DNA of 6,700 bases from Acidobacteriota bacterium (GTDB taxonomy: Bacteria > Acidobacteriota > Thermoanaerobaculia > Gp7-AA8): contig QHVY01000412.1 in NCBI GenBank assembly GCA_003223695.1, positions 1 through 6,700 of the forward strand, in the 5' to 3' direction. Position 1 is the stretch's first letter. Each line of letters begins with the position of its first letter. The translations under genes and the position numbers were made by a program. The notes under the pieces are model-generated. The model saw nothing but the letters and a program-made list of their open reading frames with translations, was not told the origin of the DNA and did no database searches. Positions 6,134-6,700 of this stretch are shown one piece after another.

Positions 6134-6357
6134 TCGTCGAGGATCTGCGGAAAGCGCCATCGCGCCTCGCGCAGCTCTTCTTCGATGATGTCGTGCTCGG
6201 GCGCATCCGCGAGCTGCGGCACGTCCCAATTGGCGAGCCACATCGGGTTCTGGTACGGCAGCACGGCCAGATGCTCGAGACGATACGGCAGACCGCGAGC
6301 CTCAAATCTCGAGTTCAGGTACTTCACGACATCCTTTGACGTTGGATGTTTCGTCAT
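6130..6357 (-). CDS. hypothetical 75-aa protein
   Basis: A 75-residue protein starting MTKHPTSKDVVKYL and ending EARWRFPQILDE. It contains RLEHLAVLPYQNPMWLANW, is rich in Trp, Tyr and Glu, and has no signal peptide or membrane segment. I do not recognise the family. The mixture of two predicted helices (SKDVVKYLNSRFEARG and EHDIIEEELREARWRF) around a hydrophobic middle looks like a real small globular protein, and its codon use is like its neighbours. The ATG is one base after the end of a heptamer repeat; the frame stays open through the repeat to a GTG at 6429, but that extension would be pure repeat translation (GRDWALGTGHWAL) and is rejected. No ribosome site is seen. Its stop lies inside the palindrome at 6073-6133. 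It follows the sigma-54 activator gene on the same strand and may share its transcript. Confidence 0.6.
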   Translation of the reverse strand: MTKHPTSKDVVKYLNSRFEARGLPYRLEHLAVLPYQNPMWLANWDVPQLADAPEHDIIEEELREARWRFPQILDE

Positions 6358-6358
6358 C

Positions 6359-6437
6359 AGTGCCCAGTGCCCGGTGCCCAGTGCCCAGTCCCGCCCGCCC
6401 GAATGTACTGGGCACTGGGCACTGGGCACAGGGCACT
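6359..6437. repeat. inverted heptamer repeat, AGTGCCC units
   Basis: Left arm 6359-6392: AGTGCCC, AGTGCCC, GGTGCCC, AGTGCCC, then AGTCCC. Right arm 6407-6437: ACT followed by GGGCACT, GGGCACT, GGGCACA, GGGCACT. The arms are complementary over about 30 bases with few mismatches around a 14-base GC-rich spacer. The last base is shared with the stop codon of the activator gene, and the other end lies one base from the start of the 75-aa gene, so the repeat fills the whole intergenic space. Confidence 0.9.
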
Positions 6438-6700
6438 TATTCCAGTCCGTACTCCTTCATCTTCGACGCCAGCGTTCGAGCAGAGATGCCGAGGAGCTCG
6501 GCGGCGTCGTTGCGGGAGGAGGTACGCGCCAGCGCTTCGGTGATTTTTGCTTTTTCCACGCTGCGCAAGGTGCGCTCCGTCGCTTCGGAGAGCGTTCCGG
6601 AGAGGTCGAGCGCTTCGCCTAACCGATCGCTGGTCGTCTCGGCGCCGAGGTGAAGGTCGGCTGGTTCGATGCGGGAGTTGTTGCAGAGGATCGCCGCGCG
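6437..6700 (-). CDS. NtrC-family sigma-54-dependent activator, C-terminus (partial)
   Basis: The last 87 residues of a protein whose 5' end lies beyond the right edge. It opens with RAAILCNNSRIEPADLHLG, which matches the end of the AAA+ module of bacterial enhancer-binding proteins (the '...RNVLERAxIL' helix and 'I-P-DL' turn). After a variable linker comes VEKAKITEALARTSSRNDAA, then ELLGISARTLASKMKEYGLE, a Fis-type helix-turn-helix that binds upstream activator sites. Such proteins contact sigma-54 RNA polymerase and hydrolyse ATP to open promoters; many are response regulators, but the receiver domain is not in view, so the input signal is unknown. The stop TAA at 6439-6437 shares its last base with the heptamer repeat. 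Confidence 0.88.
   Translation of the reverse strand, partial: RAAILCNNSRIEPADLHLGAETTSDRLGEALDLSGTLSEATERTLRSVEKAKITEALARTSSRNDAAELLGISARTLASKMKEYGLE

Noticed and set aside
4871..6241. Long minus-strand open frame (456 codons) opposite the membrane-protein gene
   Set aside because: Its translation is Arg/Asp/His-rich without domains, while the opposite strand gives clear membrane helices; it is the antisense shadow typical of GC-rich genes.
6359..6437. Possible CRISPR-like array
   Set aside because: The repeat unit is only seven bases, tandem without spacers and arranged as inverted arms.

Overview
The window is a GC-rich bacterial chromosomal segment with no rRNA, tRNA, CRISPR array or transposase. 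The best guess at the source is a soil or sediment Acidobacteriota-like organism. This rests on an RHS protein carrying Ig-like repeats, a periplasmic 'GWA'-type beta domain on a polytopic membrane protein, a large secreted copper-domain protein, and intergenic regions full of palindromes and heptanucleotide repeats. No marker gene is present, so the lineage is an inference.

Layout from left to right. (1) 1-1055, minus strand: the C-terminal part of an RHS/YD-repeat protein with an Ig-like repeat array following a YD repeat; its N-terminal part is missing and it runs off the left edge. (2) 1124-2656, plus strand: a secreted two-domain protein, read here as a copper monooxygenase-like (PHM-type) module fused to a cyclophilin-like module that has lost its catalytic residues. 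(3) 2657-2842: a short gap made largely of palindromic elements. (4) 2843-3716, minus strand: a short-chain dehydrogenase gene broken by a small internal deletion with frameshift, whose stop overlaps the start of a 49-codon basic protein gene. (5) 3755-6076, plus strand: a large polytopic membrane protein resembling GT-C glycosyltransferases, with one repeat inside its N-terminus and a second, larger palindrome inserted in frame in an inter-helix loop. (6) 6073-6133: a two-hairpin palindrome that contains the stop codons of both convergent neighbours. (7) 6130-6357, minus strand: an unrecognised 75-residue protein. (8) 6359-6437: an inverted heptamer repeat. (9) 6437-6700, minus strand: the C-terminus of an NtrC-type sigma-54 activator, with its 5' end off the window.

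The genes do not form one obvious pathway. The strongest theme is the repeat landscape: three heptanucleotide families (AGGACTG, ACCCGCY, AGTGCCC), two copies of a GTAG...CTAC double-hairpin element, and CCCTCACCC/GGGTGAGGG palindromes. Several sit exactly at, or supply, stop codons, start regions or coding sequence of neighbouring genes. The most interesting protein is the copper-domain/pseudo-cyclophilin fusion.
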